From: Lactarius indigo
Lineage: Eukaryota; Basidiomycota; Agaricomycetes; Russulales; Russulaceae
Direction: 5' to 3'
DNA length: 64,000 bases
NCBI GenBank assembly: GCA_025766275.1
Contig: JAFKAC010000006.1
Span: 124,001 to 188,000, forward strand
The notes under the pieces are model-generated. The model was not told the DNA's origin. It did not search any database and saw nothing but the letters and a program-made list of their open reading frames with translations. A program made the translations under genes and the position numbers. Shown here one piece after another: positions 20,370 to 32,200 of the stretch (its first letter is position 1; each line of letters starts with the position of its first letter).

Positions 20370-22660
20370 TTAGCTATTCTCGCGGCTTCTCAGCGCACTA
20401 TACACAGCATCAGTAGTACCGCGTCTGTCTGACACACTTAGTACCCTCACGATCTCCTCGGTCAAGATCAGTTTCCCGTCTGCTGACCCCACCGTCTTGT
20501 CGGGCTCCACCGAGTCGATCTTCTCGTTGTCCTTAATGGCCCGCGTGCCCTTGGAGAGTTCCTTCGCCAGTGTCTTGTCTTTCTTGAGCACGTCTGAAAC
20601 AGAGCCCCAGCTAGCGATCCGACCATCCTTGCCGAGCGAAACGACATAGTCTGCGAGGGGGGTAGCTATCACGAGGTTGTGCGTCTGCCGTGTGTTGGGA
20701 AAGATGATAGGCATGAGTGGGTGGGAAGGGGTGACTTACAACGAGTAAGATGGTTCTTCCGCGAATGAAGTCACCTTGGATCCGGGAGCTTCCTCCTTTC
20801 GCTTGCCCTTGAATCTCGACGCCGTGATCATCGGTTGCATGCTCCGAGTCTCCTCGCTGCTCCCGCCCACCTCAGACATAATATCGACCTCGATTATTGA
20901 CCCACTGTCTGGCGTCGTGGACCCGCTGCGAGAATCGGGAGTGGCATTGGGAGTGGCAGACAGAGAAGATGATGTCTCAGCTTTCACGCGGATACGTAGA
21001 GCATGCTCAAAGACGAGTTGTGTGACGATGGCAGAGACGCGCACGAGAGTACCCGTCTAAAACATGGCCGATTCATGAGTAACTTGGCACAGTAAATATA
21101 TTCTATCACTTACCACGACGAAATAATACCATTGGAAGGCGATGGTTCCGAGAGTAGGACCCAGAAAAATATATGCTACCCAAACCCATGGACGAACGAA
21201 CGCATCTTCCCCTCGGGTTTTGAGGTAGCTGGTAGGGAGACGCTAAGTATATCCGTAAGGTCATCAAGATAAAATGGGGTACCGCAAGAGCCGATTCATC
21301 CCAAATGGTGCCATTAGCGTCGAAAATACTTTGATGATGACGAAAATTGCTAGTTGGACGTATTCACGGCCTTGATGGAATATAAGCGACGCATCACTTA
21401 ACAGCATATAAACAACGGACGGAAGACTACCATGAACCCCCAGAAGATGTGCCTCTTGGGTCCGCCAGTAAATGTATCCAAGTGCTAGCAGAGCGTGTCA
21501 GTAAAACACTACACTAACAACCGAGATGGACCTGCCTTGAACCTCCTTTGCACGAGATTCTTGGTGTAGTCGTAGTCTGCGAGTGGTGGTAGCATGTCAT
21601 GGGATAGATGTGGAACACGATATGCCAAGAAAACGATGGGATCAAGGAAGGTATATAACATCATAGATAGCAGCGAGGCGGTCTGTTCAGGGTTGATTAC
21701 CTGCAGAGGGTCCTGCAACGGGAGTCAGAGATCGAAAGTATGATATGGTAAGAGACAAACTCGCCTTGGGATCAACTGGGATATACTGGTACGGGATGAG
21801 CAGAGGGATCACGATGGCCGCGAAAGCCAGAAGGCCAATTCTGACCCATAGCAAAGGGCCTTCGGACGCATCGACAGGTGACAAGGTGAAAGTAAGCAGC
21901 GGCCAGATGTCGCGGTAAGCGTAGACGGAGAAAGTGCCAAGCAAGAGTGAGCAGAGATGGAACGAAGCGATCGATGCGCGGGATCTCCGGGCGGTCAGAG
22001 TCATTGATCCCAAAAAGGCCATATACAGCTGCACCAAGTCATGACTCGAGTGAGAAACCAACTCAAAAAGAACATCGGTGGCTGGATTGACGCACATAAG
22101 TTATACAAAGTGTGAGACCGAGCCACTCTCATTTGGTGAGAGAGTCGCCGCCATAATGGCGCTTGCCCTTGTGGTCCCTACCATTGAGTGCGCTCACTGC
22201 AGACAACGGGGAGACGTGCTGCTGACCCTCTTCTCGCACGGAGCTGAATATTGCAAGGCCGAGGAGTACGAGAACGACGAGGAGGCGCAAAACCTGGAAA
22301 GTGAAGATGACCAATCCCCCTGCATTTTCCACATGAACTTTAACAGCCGACATGAAACTTGTCCGAGTGGCGCTCACGGTGACGCCGGAGTCGCCGCAGG
22401 TAGCGGCCACTGGCGCGTATTCGCAGTGAAGCCGTCGAACTGGACCAGACGATAATATGGCCTGGACGAGGAGGACGAGGATGGAAAGGAGGGCGAGGTA
22501 GGACGGGATGAGGAGCGGATGGATCCAAAGTCTGAGAGCAACAGTACGATTCCCGTAGCACGCATATCAGGAAATGGAGACTGAGAATGGGGTGCAAGTG
22601 CGCTACATGATGCCAGGAGCACTCACGATGGAAGCTTTGGGGCCAGCGCCTCATCTATGG
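20370..22660 (-). pseudogene. ABC transporter subfamily C (MRP-like), internally deleted
   Basis: Read on the minus strand, N-terminal membrane segments (about 22660-21500, e.g. LLVVLVLLGLAIF, MMLYTFLDPIVFLAYRVPHL) lead to the TMD1 cytoplasmic loop AIVTQLVFEHALRIRVKAET (about 21030-20975) and an acidic Ser-rich linker. Then, within about 20 bp near 20765, the sequence jumps to the end of nucleotide-binding domain 1: GRTILLV, an intron, THNLVIATPLADYVVSLG, GRIASWGSVSDV. The rest of TMD1, Walker A, the signature motif and everything after about the NBD1 linker are missing. It cannot be a working transporter. Similar full-length MRP/YOR1-type proteins export drugs and conjugates. Confidence 0.7.
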
Positions 22661-22869
22661 TGGCGAGGACGACCTGGTCCATCATGTGGCGAGGGAAGCC
22701 GAGTTTTTCCTGAAAAATATCGTATGAGAGTGTTGCTGGTAATTGTCTGTGCAGGCGCTGGGTCTCCAAGAGCCGCTGCCACGCAGCGGAACCATGCCTT
22801 CATTACCAAGGCCACGGTGAAGATAAATAGGAAGAATGTGCTACGACGGGTTCATGAGCCACTGAAACG

Positions 22870-23100
22870 AGATGAGGTAGAAATAGCTACTCACAAAAAT
22901 TGGCTCGCAGAAGCCCGCAAACCAACCATGAAGTAGAGGATGATGGAGAATATCATAATGGTGACGAAGGTGATTGGCACGTCGACAATGGTGAGAGCGA
23001 CAGCTTCGATAAAAGGATGGTACATGGCGGCTTGGGCGTGTTTTACCACAATGGGCCGCTGTGCCAAGAGAGCTGGGATCTCAGCAATTGAAGACAAGGC
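22870..23100 (-). pseudogene. ABC transporter subfamily G (PDR) membrane-domain fragment
   Basis: On the minus strand 23091-22891 encodes IPALLAQRPIVVKHAQAAMY, then HPFIEAVALTIVDVPITFV and MIFSIILYFMVGL. This is the conserved PDR-type transmembrane region (S/E-x-P-A-L-F-x-QRP-I-V-x-RH, then YHPF-x-E-A-x-A). It ends at a good donor (gtgagt). No ATP-binding domain is nearby. It sits just upstream of the ABCC remnant but belongs to a different subfamily, so two gene fragments have been placed side by side. Confidence 0.65.
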
Positions 23101-23209
23101 CGACCAAAGGAAGGCACTAGCGAGATGGGTAGGTTATTGGGCCAAAGGCGGGGGAACGGCATGCGACGACGCACCAGAATATAATCCCCCCACTCGAGAA
23201 GTACTGTGA

Positions 23210-25612
23210 TGTCTCGTCTTTCAACCTAAAAAAGACTGAACCATTGCAGGAGGGCGGAGTGAGAGGGGCCAAATATACACAGTTGCTGGGGCCAGGGAGC
23301 AGAGAGACCGTTAAATTTGCAAGTTGAGCATAATTTGAAATAACTACTAGTAATACGCAGATGACAAAAAATGTTGGCGCAACCAGCTAACCCTCCGAAC
23401 TCGAATGATAAGTTCCCAATCTTCGTTAATTAACGCAGAGGCAGCCGCCACATCTACCTCATGGTGGGAAAATACAATCTTAAATTCGTACGAGTCTTAG
23501 ATGATTGCGATGAGCTTAATATTAAGTCAGAATATGTGAAAGGCTCACCGGCATGGACTACCAATTTGTTGAGCTTTCGGAAAGCTGAGATTATGGTGGC
23601 AACAAGGGTTTGTCGTAAATTTTCTGGAAACTTGATTCGAATGTCATGTGTGCTTGGATTTGAACTGACGACGTAGACTTCGACCCCAGGGAGTGGCCCC
23701 ATGGTTTCGGGGGACAAGACCAAATTATGGCTCTTCATTGATACACGGACCAAGGGGCTAGAAGCACAAGGGCTGCTATAACTGATCATCGGTGCTAGCA
23801 GAAGTACGTAAGAACTTGGACTTACTTGTGCGATTCCAGGCCTCAATGTGGGGGCGGAGAGGATGCGGACAAATCAAACACCCACTCCTTGCTGGTCGCC
23901 ATGTAGCTCAGTGGTGTGTAGGGGTAAGGCGTGCTCTACCTTGAGCAGAGTGTGAACGCCGTTCTGCAGACTCTAGAACTTCCTGTTTCAATGACCGATT
24001 AGCGAGAACTCCGAAAATCACTCATAGATCACCTGTAATACACAGACAAACAGATCTATGATGCTCTGTCCATCTCACTCAAGGGACGCTCTACCACATT
24101 GACAGCTCCGGCCACACCGCGCCGATGACCTTCCCGTTGTAAGGATACCTCGGCTCTGGGCCTGAAATTGTCTATTTTTGGCTTCTTGGTCTCAGTCTGA
24201 CATCGCGTGTCTTGGCTCCCATGTTGGTCTCGTGTTTCCATTGCGTGGCACCACCTCTATCTCGCGCTCTTTCCATCCACATCCACACACACTCAATCAC
24301 TCCTTTGTTCCCTCCCTCGACACTACACCGATGCACAACAATGATCCCGAGTCGGATTCACTGCAAGACGGCTCTTAGGCCACTCGCAAATATGCCACGC
24401 ATCCTCATGCAGGCCTCATGCCTCGAGTCACCTTTGTCGAGTCGTCGCCGCTCCGAATTTCTATCTCAGCCCTCTTTTCCTTGTCCTCGTTCCCCTGCCT
24501 ACTTCATACGCTAATATTCGACCTTAATCCATCACTTCTGCCTCATCATTCTCAGCCTCGTCTCTGCCGTTCCCTACCACATCGTTCTCGCTGTCTGGTA
24601 TCACTGCCCTTCTCGTCTTGACCCCGGACACCTACACGATGCTATCCGATGCCCATGCCTCGGAACTCGTGTCTGACTCCTTCATTCATCGTATCGCCCG
24701 TTCAGCGTCGACCGCACCCTTTTCCTTTCAACCTATCAAGACACTCTACCACTCTGCCAACCACTCGTCTCTCGCCATTCCACCCGGTCGGCTGTTCTTA
24801 GCCACCCACAAGACGCTGCTGGAGATTGCGCTGGTTGTCGCGCTGTCGTCGGAGGTCATTTGTTGTACGTCATCCGTCTCGACTTCCTTTGTCTGTAATT
24901 ACTATACGCTCGTTTATCTTTTTCTCCTAACTTCGTTTATCTCTCTTCTCGTGTTCGCGCCGATATTCCATTTTCTCTGCTCATGCCTATGCCACTTCCC
25001 GTTCATCGATCACTTCCCGTTCGTCGATCCCTACGCTCGTATTCTCTCACGTCCTGTTACGCCCCCCCCCCTCTCACTATACGTTTGACTTAGCTTTGAA
25101 TGCGTCATATACGGATCGCATGTATATGAGCTCACGTTCTCGTCTCATCAATACCACCGTTGTTTCCCTCTCCTGTCTCGTGTCTACTCCCTAAGATTTT
25201 GCCCCTGCTCTCGCGTCAACCAGCCCAGCCCGAGGACCCTGCCTGCTTTTGAACGCTTCCAACCTCACCGCCATCGTCTGAGCCGCCGACCTCGGGCCAC
25301 ACCACCTCGCCCGCCCTTTACCACCTTAGAACCCCGCTTTTGTCCTAGCCCTCGCTCACATCGTCGTCCTTAAAACCCTCCCCGGCGGCCCTCTCCCTTC
25401 TTCCCTTGTAGTAGATGTCGCGCTAGCGCTTTCACGTTCTGTCCTCACGGCACTCTGGCCCGATTGCTATCACAGCCGGCACCTTGCCAACAGCCAACAC
25501 ACATGCCTTCGGATCTCAGTCTTGTCTCCAACGCTGGTGGTAGCTCTCTCCGCTTTCGGATTCACTGGGCACTCTTATCTTACACCACTACTGTGACATT
25601 TACTGTAAAGGA
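23210..25612. other. hAT cargo with no recognised gene; pyrimidine-rich from 24240
   Basis: A minus-strand frame at 23454-23846 (130 codons) has mixed composition but no motif I know. From about 24240 to 25600 the + strand is C+T-rich, like 8392-9230. A D-arm-like word (TAGCTCAGTGG) at about 23905 is not followed by a T-arm. Confidence 0.35.
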
Positions 25613-26594
25613 CTAGAACGCGATTTCGTGTGCATGATGGTCTGCGTACTTGTTTACATAGAAAAGTTGGAACGCATACAGAGAGTCGTGATGTGAGAAG
25701 TTTCTGGGGAGTTTCTGGGCCCCTGCTGCACCAATAAGGTGTGCCAAACGGAGAATCATGTCAACATGTATCACTGAACACAGTCGCCTTCCCCTTGCAT
25801 CAAACTCGGGCTTCACCCTCCACAGGCCTGTGTCTTCGCATGGAGAGTTGCCATATGTAGAAAACCACTGCACAAACGCACAGGGGTATACAGTATCTTG
25901 AAAGCTGAATGAGAAGAGGAGGTTTACGCATGCAACGGAAAGTCCCAAAAAACCATCCAACTTGGAATCCCTCTCAACATAGATGCAGTCATAACGACCA
26001 GGGCCTTTCTTCCATGAAGGAGTTGCACGAATGAATTCACGGTGCATGCCACCGATTTCCGAGAGGTCACTTGGAGCATGGTAAGTACACACAGCAGAAT
26101 GAAAAACCTTGATGTGAAGTGCGTTTGGGACAAAAGGGCACAAATGGAGTGCAACATCCATGCCACACACTTCTGCCTCGGGGTGGAATTGATCATATAG
26201 AAAACGGCGAATGTATTCGGGAAGTCGCGGCTGATTGACATAAGCAGAAAGTCTGTCGATGGTCTTGGGATAGCCTCGAGCTAAATGGGGTCAATACTAT
26301 ACATAGCCATACATTGTATAATTGCTTACCAGGGTTACGGGAAAACCGCACATCCCCCATGGAAGTGATTCCGGCAGCAGCTTCAACATCGCCGTCATGA
26401 CCACCAGGACCCATGGGCCTCGGACGCTCAATAGCAACACTAGACGTCAGCAGTGAAGCCTCCAGCATACCGCGTGCTCCAAAATCAACCCGGCTTGCCG
26501 CGAGCTTGTCCAAACGCTGATTTGTCAACAGCATTTGCCCAAGTGGCTCGTTGCGGCTTGAGCGACGCCAAGGTTCTTTGACGGCTTTGATGTG

Positions 26595-26599
26595 CTTAG
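26595..26599. repeat. Target-site duplication of Gypsy element, left copy
   Basis: CTTAG directly precedes the 5' LTR and is repeated at 34522-34526 directly after the 3' LTR. Five-bp duplications are usual for Gypsy integrases. Confidence 0.9.
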
Positions 26600-27159
26600 T
26601 GTCACGTTCCGTACTTTGACTGGCTGACTCATGGTGGACCCTTACTGTACCGGTTGCAGCTACGGCGGTAAGGTAGATTAGTTGCGGACTTACCTACGGT
26701 GATATGGTGATACGATAGGCGATACGACTGATAGCTGACTGAGCGGTGCCTGGATGACTCGATACTAGTACAGGTACTAGTAGTATTAGTTTTGAGATGT
26801 TTCTGCGATACGTTGGACGCTTAACTACTGTGACTCATAGCAGCGCTTCTAAGCCTGCTAGACTTGTATTTATACTGTCTTGCGAAGACCAAGATACGCC
26901 ATCTTGGTCTTCTTGAATCGTCACTTTTCTTCTCTTTCCTTCTCTTAAGTCTTCCGCTCTCGGTTCCGTCTCTTTCATCAAGGACAGTGCGTGCGACTTC
27001 GATCGCTGTCAAGAGTATTCGTTACCTGCCGGTGCACCTCCGTGTGTTCACTAAGGCAGAGGCTTGGATCTCCGAATCTTCAAGTCACTCAAGTGTCGAC
27101 CCGCTAAGTGTTGTTGCCACTCAGAGCTCAAGTCGAGCTGACGTCGTGACGACGTTACA
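26600..27159 (+). repeat. Gypsy 5' LTR
   Basis: Begins TGTCACGTTCC and ends GACGTTACA. TATTTATACTG at about 26868 is a TATA-like element for transcription start. The gag reading frame is already open in the last 18 bases of the LTR (from 27142). Confidence 0.95.
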
Positions 27160-27687
27160 TTAAGACCAAGATTCATCGTGGCCGTAACAACCAGAGATCA
27201 GTGGACGAGCTTCCGTCCCTATTCACTCCCGAGGAGAGGAGAACGCAACGTCCCCACGCGCTTCTTACAAGCCGCTAGTTGGAGGGAGAGACAAGAAGAA
27301 ACCGGATATTTTGTGGAATTCAACGGACCTACCAGGTTCCGACCAGTTGAGTTCAACTTCGATCACCTGTGCTGGGTGGAAGTTACGTGGAACCCCATAG
27401 ACTCCCAGTGGGACGTTATACGACCAACAGGGCCTCGATATCACTGCGATATCGACGCGCGAGAGCTCAACAGCCGAGCCGATTGGGGCCTTATTGACGG
27501 GCAAGTGCAAGAACACTCTACTGGAGAAGTAGTGTCGGAAGGAGAACAGAGCCAGGAGGAAAGCGAAGGACGAGAGCCAAATCAGACAGAAACAAGTGGC
27601 GGGGCCATACAAGAGCTTCTTATTGAACGAGCTGAGTCCGCGCACATCACAGAACCCGAGCCAATTCACATCAGATCACCAGCTATC

Positions 27688-29217
27688 ATGGCAACACTAA
27701 CACAAGCCATGGAAGAAGTCGCAATTGAAGAAGCACACGCAATACGGGCAGAGGCGCGAGAAATCCTCATGCCCATTAACCCAGAAACGGGTGTACGAAT
27801 GACCGCAGACGACGCGGCCATTTTTCGAGCTATCGGATCTGACCGAGGGGACCCTCCCTCGGGACGACACCCAGTAATGGAGCTTCCCCCAGGAACAGGG
27901 GGGCCCGACGGAGACCCACCGCCACCACCCGGAGGAGGCATCCCATTTGACCTTAGACGAACCGAACCACCAAGAAGACCACCTGCCGGACCACCCGGAG
28001 GTGGAGATGGAGGCAGAGGCGGAGACGGCAGTGTAGGAGGAGGAGGACATCACGGAGAAAAACTAACCGGCGAGCCTCCTTCCGTTTTTGATGGAGATCG
28101 ACTTAAAGTCGATCAGTTTCTCACACAGTGGCACGTTTATTGGGGCATGAATCTGGACGCCCCCATCATGCGCAACGACTATAGGAGATGCCTCCTATTC
28201 CTCTCATACATCAAGGGCGGAGCAGTCAGCGAATGGGTTCTGTCATTCCTGAACTGGCTCAATCGACAAATACAAAGAGGGATCAGTCCCTACACTCGAG
28301 ACTTGTGGGACGCGGTAGCTGACGGCTTCAGTCAGCGATTCGAAAACACCCTGGAAAGGGAGCAAGCACAGGCCATACTAAGGAAGGGCTTTAGGATGAT
28401 GGGAGAGGATATTGACAAGTACGTCAATGATTTCGAACAACTTGCACGGAAGGCTCACTACCGCCTCAACGAACCGCAAACCATCGACTTGTTTACATCG
28501 GGCTTGCCCAAGGAACTGTTCAAAACTGCGTTTCAGTTTGACGACCCAGTAACGTTTGACGACTGGAAAAGGGCGGTCCTCAAAAGGCAGAAGAACTACA
28601 TACACCTCAAAGCAAGGCTCAACGAACACAAAAGCACCACAACCCAACCAAAGAAACAGGGCGGCAATGCAGGATGGACGCTCCCCCAGAACTTGCCACA
28701 AACTAATCCGTGGGCAATGGACACTTCGGCCGATCGCGCCAAAGTACGGGTAGCCGGGTCTGAAGACATCGACTTCAACAAACTACCCCATCGCGACTGG
28801 CCCGCGCCACCATTTCCACCGAGGGGAGGCCCGGGAGTGAGAGGACGGGGACGAGGGGGATCGAGACGGGACCTAAGGAACGTCCTCTGTTATAACTGCC
28901 ACGCCCCAGGTCACCTCTCACGAAATTGCCCATGCCCGAGACAGCCCAGACAATGGCAAAACGCCCCATCTAGCAGCAGAATGACCGAAACAACGTGGCC
29001 ACCTCAGTGGCCAGGACCGGTTTCGCAGTACGAGCCGTCGCTACCAGGATATGCAACGCCGGCACCAAGCGCGACACCCGCGCCCCAGATAAACGCCGTG
29101 AAGACAGCAGGAGAACAAGCAAAGGAGTGGCTCACGCAGGTAGCCAACAGCACGGACGAAGTAAAGGACTTGATCCTCCAAGATCTATGGGGGAAGGAGG
29201 GTTTTCAGAGCGCCTGA
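27688..29217 (+). CDS. gag: Gag of Gypsy element
   Basis: The first in-frame ATG is at 27688, but the frame is open from 27142 and its upstream 170 or so codons look like real protein (YSLPRRGERNVPTRFLQAAS, FDHLCWVEVTWNPIDSQWDV). Translation may therefore begin earlier, at a non-AUG codon or through splicing. A Gly/Pro-rich linker is followed by the retrotransposon Gag capsid region (about residues 130-310 counted from 27688: DQFLTQWHVYWGMN, FRMMGEDIDKYVNDFEQLA, LFTSGLPKELF) and one zinc knuckle, CYNCHAPGHLSRNC (C-x2-C-x4-H-x4-C, 28888-28929). Gag forms the virus-like particle and packages the RNA. Stop TGA is at 29215-29217. Confidence 0.9.
   Translation: MATLTQAMEEVAIEEAHAIRAEAREILMPINPETGVRMTADDAAIFRAIGSDRGDPPSGRHPVMELPPGTGGPDGDPPPPPGGGIPFDLRRTEPPRRPPAGPPGGGDGGRGGDGSVGGGGHHGEKLTGEPPSVFDGDRLKVDQFLTQWHVYWGMNLDAPIMRNDYRRCLLFLSYIKGGAVSEWVLSFLNWLNRQIQRGISPYTRDLWDAVADGFSQRFENTLEREQAQAILRKGFRMMGEDIDKYVNDFEQLARKAHYRLNEPQTIDLFTSGLPKELFKTAFQFDDPVTFDDWKRAVLKRQKNYIHLKARLNEHKSTTTQPKKQGGNAGWTLPQNLPQTNPWAMDTSADRAKVRVAGSEDIDFNKLPHRDWPAPPFPPRGGPGVRGRGRGGSRRDLRNVLCYNCHAPGHLSRNCPCPRQPRQWQNAPSSSRMTETTWPPQWPGPVSQYEPSLPGYATPAPSATPAPQINAVKTAGEQAKEWLTQVANSTDEVKDLILQDLWGKEGFQSA
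29199..29205 (+). other. Probable -1 ribosomal frameshift heptamer G GGT TTT
   Basis: The heptamer GGGTTTT sits in gag frame as G-GGT-TTT, a canonical X-XXY-YYZ slippery sequence, nine bases before the gag stop codon. A -1 slip gives GGG TTT TCA GAG and leads straight into pol without a stop. I could not evaluate a downstream pseudoknot. Confidence 0.7.
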
Positions 29218-32200
29218 ACCTGTCAGTCTGGGTGAGGGCCTTAAAATGTAACTCTGTAATTGTGACAACGCGCTATCGATCTCTACGAATTCCAGTGACT
29301 GTCAGAACGGATTACAAAACGACTGAAACCAAAACCTTAATCGACTCCGGAGCAACCGACAATTTCATCAAACCAAGCATGGCGGCCCGAGCCGGAATCT
29401 CGGTACACCAACTACAGACGCCGCGCAAAATATGGAACATAGACAATACGGAAAACAAAGCTGGGTTAATCACTCATTACGTTAACCTAGAAGTGAAAAC
29501 ACGAGGACAGATAAAACAAATGACCTTCCTGGTAACCGACCTCGGAAGCGAAAACATAGTACTGGGCTATCCCTGGCTCAGCGCCTTCGAGCCCACCATA
29601 AGCTGGGCAACGGCAACCATACACCCCGACATGCAACCCGTGGTATTAGCGACTGCAGAACACCTGTTGACCACAACAGCAATACGCGCCCTCACCACAG
29701 CCGAGAAAGACGAGATTGCCCTGGAATTAGAACCGGAAGAACGGGTGATCGCGCGGGCCACTACTTCAACGGAACTGGCCATTCAAGCGAAACAACAACA
29801 AACGGCGACGCAACTACCAACGGTCTACAACGAATTCAAGGAGCTGTTCAGCGAGCAAGCCTCGCATCGATTTCCCCCGGCAAGACCTTGGGACCACGCT
29901 ATTGACTTTAAACCAACTGCACCAGCGGCAATCGACTGCAAGATATACCCAATGACGCAAAAGGAAGAAGGCGAGCTCAAGGAGTTTCTGGAAGAAAAAT
30001 TGAAGCAGGGGTATTTACGCCCTTCTATTTCTCCGTACGCTTCTTCCTTCTTCTTCATTAAAAAGAAGGACGGAAAACTACGCCCGGTGCAGGACTATCG
30101 GGTCATTAACTCCCATACCATTCGCAACCAGTATCCGTTACCACTAATCCAAGACCTGATCCTCGACCTCAGCAACGCCCATATCTACACGAAACTCGAT
30201 ATCCGATGGGGTTACAATAATGTACGCATCCGCGACGGCGATCAAGAAAAGGCGGCATTCAAAACAAAATTTGGCCTCTTTGAGCCAACAGTCATGTTCT
30301 TCGGCCTTACCAACTCACCCGCGACCTTCCAAGCTATGATGAATCACATTTACCGTGACACCATCGCGAAACACGAACGCCTGGGAACCACGATACGTGT
30401 CTACATGGATGACATTGGCATAGCCACTCACTTCGATCACGATCTAGCTGCCCATACCAACGCCGTACGGGACGTTCTACGCATCGCACAGGAACACGAC
30501 CTGTACTTCAAGCTCGAGAAGTGCCTGTTTCATCAACCGCGGATGGATTACCTGGGGGTAATCCTTGAAAGGGGGGTAACTCGAATGGACCCTGTAAAAG
30601 TCCAGGGTATCAAAGACTGGCCAACGCCAACAAAAGTCAAAGACGTTCGATCTTTTCTTGGCTTTTGCAACTTTTACAGGCTTTTCATCCGCGGCTTCGC
30701 AACCCACGCCAAACCACTCACAAAACTGACACGCAAGGACGAAGAGTGGCGATGGGAAGAAGAACAAAGCAACGCATTCAACACCCTCAAAAGGCTGGTA
30801 ACCGAAGAGCCGGTGCTAGCGCACCCCGTCCTCCAAGACCCGTTCGAACTTGAAGTAGACGCCTCGGGATATGCGGTGGGAGCCGTACTATTACAAAAGA
30901 AGTCTGATGGAAAACGACACCCCATAGGATACTACTCAGCAACGCTCTCAGAAGCCGAACGGAACTATGACATCTACGATCTAGAGTTACTCGCCATCGT
31001 CAAGGCTTTGAGAAATTGGAGGCCGCTGCTGGCCGGAGCCCCACACAAGATCAAAATCTACTCAGATCACCTCAACCTACAATACTGGAAGACACCACAA
31101 AAGATCAGCAGGCGGGTAGCCAGGGAAGTGCTCGAACTTTCAGAATACGACTTTGAAATTCACCACATCAAAGGAAAAAACAATGGGAGGGCCGACGCAC
31201 TGTCGCGACGACCCGACTACAACCAGGGCATGGAAGATAACAGCGAAGTGGTGGTACTACCACCGGAAGTCTTCGTACGAACCCTCAACACAGCCCGAAC
31301 TTTCACCCTCAACCCAAATCTACTACAACCACGACATCAACAGGACGAGGAGGTGATCAAGGTATGGGTGGACCCCCACCAACTGAAGAAGATACAGGGA
31401 GAATGGTACAAAGACGACAGATTCGTCATTACCGGTCCAGCCTCTACACACCGAACGTTGATTCACGACCATCACGACCTGCCAATACACGGACACCCCG
31501 GAATTGCGAGAACGCAGCGAATTTTGGAGAGACACTACTGGTGGCCGCGACTGAGAAAGGACGTGTACGAGTACGTCCAAGGATGTGCTGAATGTCAACG
31601 AAACAAGGTCAACACACGCCCCATACGCGCGGCCCTACATCCCATCACGCCAGTACTCGACGCACTCCCTTTTCAAACTGTGGCAGTCGACTTCATCACC
31701 AAGCTACCAGAGTCGAAGGGGTTCGACAGCATCCTCACCGTCACCGATCACGACTGCAGCAAAGCCTCGATATTCATACCGTGCCGAGAAGAGATAACGG
31801 CGGAAGGAACGGCTGCTCTGTACGTCAATCACGTGTTTAAGCGATTCGGACTACCGCGCAAAATCATCAGCGACAGAGACCCCCGATTTGCGTCCAAGTT
31901 CACGAGAGAAGTATGTCGCATTCTGGGGATCCAACAGAACATATCTACGGCGTATCATCCACGCACCGACGGGCAATCGGAGAGGACCAATCAATGGCTG
32001 GAACAATATCTGCGCTTCTGGGTAAACGAACGACAAGATGACTGGACCACTCATCTACCAACCGCAGAATTTGCGCATAACAACTGGCCCCATGAGCATA
32101 CGAGACAATCCCCATTTCAGCTCTTGATGGGATACGACCCGCGAGCCGATTGGACCGATAAGCCATCTCCTATTCCCCGAGTAACGGCGCGACTAACGCA

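Noticed and set aside
22870..23100. PDR fragment as part of the neighbouring ABCC gene
   Set aside because: The motif (QRP-I-V, YHPF) belongs to subfamily G, not C, so it is listed separately.
23895..23990. Possible tRNA (TAGCTCAGTGG D-arm-like word)
   Set aside because: No T-arm (GGTTCGAxxCC) or matching acceptor stem follows at tRNA distance, and no foldable anticodon arm was found.
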